From: CAYUYH01 sp964449175
GTDB lineage: Bacteria > Planctomycetota > Phycisphaerae > SM23-33
Assembly (NCBI GenBank): GCA_964449175.1
Contig: CAYUYH010000098.1
Location: 1-9,549, forward strand
DNA length: 9,549 bases
Direction of reading: 5' to 3'
The translations under genes and the position numbers were made by a program. Each line of letters starts with the position of its first letter. Position 1 is the stretch's first letter. The notes under the pieces were generated by a model. The model was given only the letters and a program-made list of their open reading frames with translations, did not search any database and was not told where the DNA came from. Positions 7,706 through 9,549 of this stretch are shown here, in pieces.

Positions 7706-8494
7706 TCACCTCGTCGCGGCAACGAAGGCATCCGGCTGGATGCTGCTTATCGAGGGCAGCGCCGCGGCCGCCTCTTCGTAGCTGGAGTATCGCCCCACCT
7801 GCACGAGAAACAGCAGTTTGCCGCCGCCCATCGTCGGCTGAACGGAAGCGGTCAGGTTCGTGGCGACCAGTTGCTTCCTGACCGCCTGGGCGCGTGTCAT
7901 GGCGTCGAAGGCGCCGGTCTGGATCGTCCACGCCCGGCAGTGCATTCGCCGCCCGGCGCGGTCGCCCAGCTCCGTGCCGTCGAACAGCTCGACCACGCGG
8001 CTGAAGTGCACGTCCGCGTCCCGCCAGCGCCCCAGTCGCTGGAGCACGCAGCCGAGGCGATAGGCGGCGTGGTCGGCCGGCGGCACGGCGGGGTTGAGGT
8101 TGTCCACCGCGGTCGCGTACATGTCTTTCGCGGTGGGCATGTCGCCGGCCTCCCAGGCCAGGTCGCCCAGCGCCAGCGCCGACTTGCCCGCCACCTCTTT
8201 GCCGCGGGCATAGTCCAAAGCCGCACGCAGGTCCCCCTGCGCCCCGGCCCGGTCGCCGAGGCGATACTTCGACACTCCTCGCAGATAATAGGCCTCGTCC
8301 GCCCTTCTCGACCGCGGGTTCTCCGCCAGGAATGCATCCATCGACGAGATCACCGTCCGGTGGTTGCCGGCCGCGCTGGCTGTGTAGCCGTTCTGGAGCA
8401 GTTGCCTGGCGTGGGGAGACAGCGTCTCCTGGCATCCTATGCACACGAGCAGGACCGCCATGTACCCCACCTGACTGTGCAGCCTCCGGGCCAT
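7706..8494 (-). CDS. TPR lipoprotein with C-terminal SPOR domain
   Basis: A 262-residue predicted lipoprotein and first gene of the minus-strand operon. The N-terminus has MARRLHSQ, a hydrophobic stretch, and a lipobox-like VCIGC with Cys at 21. Residues about 27-180 are helical repeats of TPR type: ARQLLQNGYTASAAGNHRTV, ADEAYYLRGVSKYRLGDRAG, ALGDLAWEAGDMPTAKDMY and AAYRLGCVLQRLGRWRDADV are spaced roughly 35-40 residues apart with the usual small/Leu/Tyr/Gly pattern. Residues about 187-262 match a SPOR domain: CRAWTIQTGAFDAMTRAQAV at its start and LFLVQVGRYSSYEEAAAAL in the second half. SPOR domains bind glycan strands lacking stem peptides, so this protein may link the exporter to the cell wall. 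The start is uncertain: the ATG at 8494 has only a weak GAGAG upstream, and an in-frame GTG at 8500 has none. Family calls are good; the role in export is inferred. Confidence 0.82.
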   Translation of the reverse strand: MARRLHSQVGYMAVLLVCIGCQETLSPHARQLLQNGYTASAAGNHRTVISSMDAFLAENPRSRRADEAYYLRGVSKYRLGDRAGAQGDLRAALDYARGKEVAGKSALALGDLAWEAGDMPTAKDMYATAVDNLNPAVPPADHAAYRLGCVLQRLGRWRDADVHFSRVVELFDGTELGDRAGRRMHCRAWTIQTGAFDAMTRAQAVRKQLVATNLTASVQPTMGGGKLLFLVQVGRYSSYEEAAAALPSISSIQPDAFVAATR

Positions 8495-8534
8495 AAACAC
8501 TCTCAGCGCAGGGCCCCATCCTTGGATGCGGCCG

Positions 8535-8566
8535 GTTCGTCTCTAACGTCGTCAGTTCGGGTCTAA
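8535..8566. promoter_or_regulatory. Paired 12-bp direct repeat in the divergent intergenic region (candidate operator)
   Basis: GTTCGTCTCTAA (8535-8546) and GTTCGGGTCTAA (8555-8566) match at 10 of 12 positions and start 20 bp apart, about two helical turns, so both would face the same side of the DNA. They lie about 41 bp upstream of the SPOR/TPR gene start and about 110 bp upstream of the radical SAM start. That is a natural place for a regulator of one or both transcripts. I could not pick a convincing -35/-10 pair on either strand in this region. Function is inference from position and spacing only. Confidence 0.35.
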
Positions 8567-8663
8567 AACTTGAGGATAACGCCTATTGCGCGCCGCTCAG
8601 CCCGCCGCCGGCGCGACTTGCCGCGGGCATGCGGGCCCAGCCGAGGCTTGAACCGCAACGGCC

Positions 8664-8667
8664 GAGG
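8664..8667 (+). promoter_or_regulatory. Ribosome binding site candidate of the radical SAM gene
   Basis: GAGG lies 7 nt upstream of the GTG at 8675, the same spacing seen before other starts in this window. It supports the longer form of the radical SAM protein over the ATG at 8717. Confidence 0.45.
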
Positions 8668-8674
8668 CAATAAC

Positions 8675-9549
8675 GTGTCTCCCTTGCCGTCTGGCACGGA
8701 GAGGACCGGCCTGGACATGCTGAGCCCCATACAGAAGAAGTGTAGGTTGTTTCGAGCCTGGAGCGGGCAGATGCCGGTGTGGTGCGCCTGGCAGGTGACC
8801 TACCGCTGCAACTTCCGGTGCAAGTTCTGCCACTATTGGCACGACCCGCTGGGCCGGGCCCCCGAGCCGACCGTGGCCGACTGCGCCGCCGGCGCCCGCA
8901 AGCTGGCCCGCATGGGTAGCCTGCTGATATCCCTGGCCGGTGGCGAGCCGCTGCTGCGCAGCGACATCTGCGAGATCCTCCGCGCGGTCGGCGAGTACCA
9001 CTTCACCTTCCTGACCACCAACGGCTGGTTCGTCACGCCGGACCTGGCGACTGAGCTAATGCGGACGGACCTGTGGGGCGTGTCGGTGAGCATCGACTAC
9101 GCCTCGGCCGACCGCCACGACGCACGCCGCGGCGTCCAGGGCGCCTGGCGACAGGCCTGGCGGGCCGTCGAGATGCTGTCGGCCGCCCGCGTGCACGCCT
9201 ACCAGCGGGTGAACGTCATCGCCGTGCTCATGGACGACAACATCGACGACATGGAGAGGATCGCCGCCCAGGCGGCCGAGCGGCAGGCGTATTTCATGGT
9301 CCAGCCGTACGGGCGCCTCAAGACCGGCTCGCACGCCTACGCCCATAACAACGGTGCGGTGGCCGCCCGGCTGCTGGACCTCCAGCGCCGCTGCGGCAAC
9401 TACCTGTCCAACCCGCACTACCTCAGCCGGTTCGACCAGTTCCTCGCCGGCGGCGTGCCCGGCAGCCCCGCGGGCAGGGCGGTCATCAACAACGACTCCA
9501 CCCGCGACCTCCCGCTCTGCCGGGAGCCAAGGGCCACACCCCACCCCCC
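8675..9549 (+). CDS. Radical SAM protein, C-terminally incomplete
   Basis: An open frame to the right edge encoding a radical SAM enzyme. The CNFRCKFC motif (codons 8807-8830) supplies the CxxxCxxC cysteines for the 4Fe-4S cluster that cleaves S-adenosylmethionine. SLAGGEPLL gives the GGEP SAM-binding motif, followed by FTFLTTNGW and GVSVSIDYASADRHDARRG, the usual strands of the partial TIM barrel. The end resembles the 'GvPGCxAGrafxNid..G.v..C' region found in many SPASM-like relatives, but the first Cys is Ser (codon 9464-9466). The GTG at 8675 has GAGG (8664-8667) 7 nt upstream; the ATG at 8717 is the alternative, with only a distant GAGAGG. It is transcribed away from the polysaccharide operon. 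The substrate is unknown; relatives act in peptide or cofactor modification and in lipid or carbohydrate metabolism. Confidence 0.85.
   Translation, partial: MSPLPSGTERTGLDMLSPIQKKCRLFRAWSGQMPVWCAWQVTYRCNFRCKFCHYWHDPLGRAPEPTVADCAAGARKLARMGSLLISLAGGEPLLRSDICEILRAVGEYHFTFLTTNGWFVTPDLATELMRTDLWGVSVSIDYASADRHDARRGVQGAWRQAWRAVEMLSAARVHAYQRVNVIAVLMDDNIDDMERIAAQAAERQAYFMVQPYGRLKTGSHAYAHNNGAVAARLLDLQRRCGNYLSNPHYLSRFDQFLAGGVPGSPAGRAVINNDSTRDLPLCREPRATPHP

Noticed and set aside
5929..7881. A 650-codon open frame on the plus strand
   Set aside because: It is antisense to the Wzz-like, Wza-like and SPOR genes, all of which have clear family motifs. The composition is low-complexity Asp/Val/Arg-rich with no domain.
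8589..8615. Possible hairpin with a 7-bp GC stem (CGCGCCG/CGGCGCG) and a 13-nt loop
   Set aside because: There is no T-run on either strand and the loop is large, and such stems are common by chance at this GC content, so I do not call a terminator.
9056..9544. Minus-strand open frame of 162 codons opposite the radical SAM gene
   Set aside because: The plus-strand frame shows the CxxxCxxC and GGEP motifs in order; this one is a His/Val/Gly-rich shadow.

Overview
The window is a high-GC stretch of a Gram-negative-type (two-membrane) bacterium. It carries most of an export and assembly locus for a surface polysaccharide. Two predicted outer-membrane-type lipoproteins and a Wza-like export protein imply an outer membrane. 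The organism cannot be fixed from the sequence; the gene style would fit a Planctomycetota/Phycisphaerae or deltaproteobacterial-type genome, but that is only a guess.

Layout. Eight genes lie on the minus strand, in transcription order from about 8494 down to the left edge: (1) a TPR lipoprotein with a C-terminal SPOR domain, (2) a Wza-like polysaccharide export lipoprotein, (3) a Wzz/GNVR-type chain-length (co-polymerase) protein, (4) a CpsD/Wzc-like P-loop protein with a degenerate Walker A motif, (5) an O-antigen ligase/polymerase family membrane protein, (6) a Wzx-like flippase, (7) a membrane-anchored family 2 glycosyltransferase and (8) the first 65 codons of a GT4-type glycosyltransferase that runs off the window. 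Neighbours are 3 to 37 nt apart or overlap by 10 to 13 nt, so this looks like one operon. On the plus strand, divergently transcribed from about 8675 to the right edge, is an incomplete radical SAM protein. The roughly 180-nt divergent intergenic region holds a pair of 12-bp direct repeats spaced 20 bp start to start, a candidate operator.

How it works together (inference from family knowledge). Cytoplasmic glycosyltransferases build a lipid-linked repeat unit, the flippase moves it across the inner membrane, and the Wzy/WaaL-like protein polymerises or ligates it. The Wzz-like protein with its small partner ATPase sets chain length, and the Wza-like lipoprotein exports the chain. The SPOR/TPR lipoprotein at the head of the operon could tie the exporter to peptidoglycan. 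No priming glycosyltransferase or exosortase is visible here.

The points most worth a second look are the loss of the catalytic Walker A lysine and of a tyrosine-rich tail in the kinase-like protein, the SPOR protein as first gene of an export operon, the paired repeats in the divergent promoter region, and the radical SAM protein's missing C-terminal cysteine next to a suspicious C-rich end of the window. I see no RNA genes, mobile elements or CRISPR arrays.
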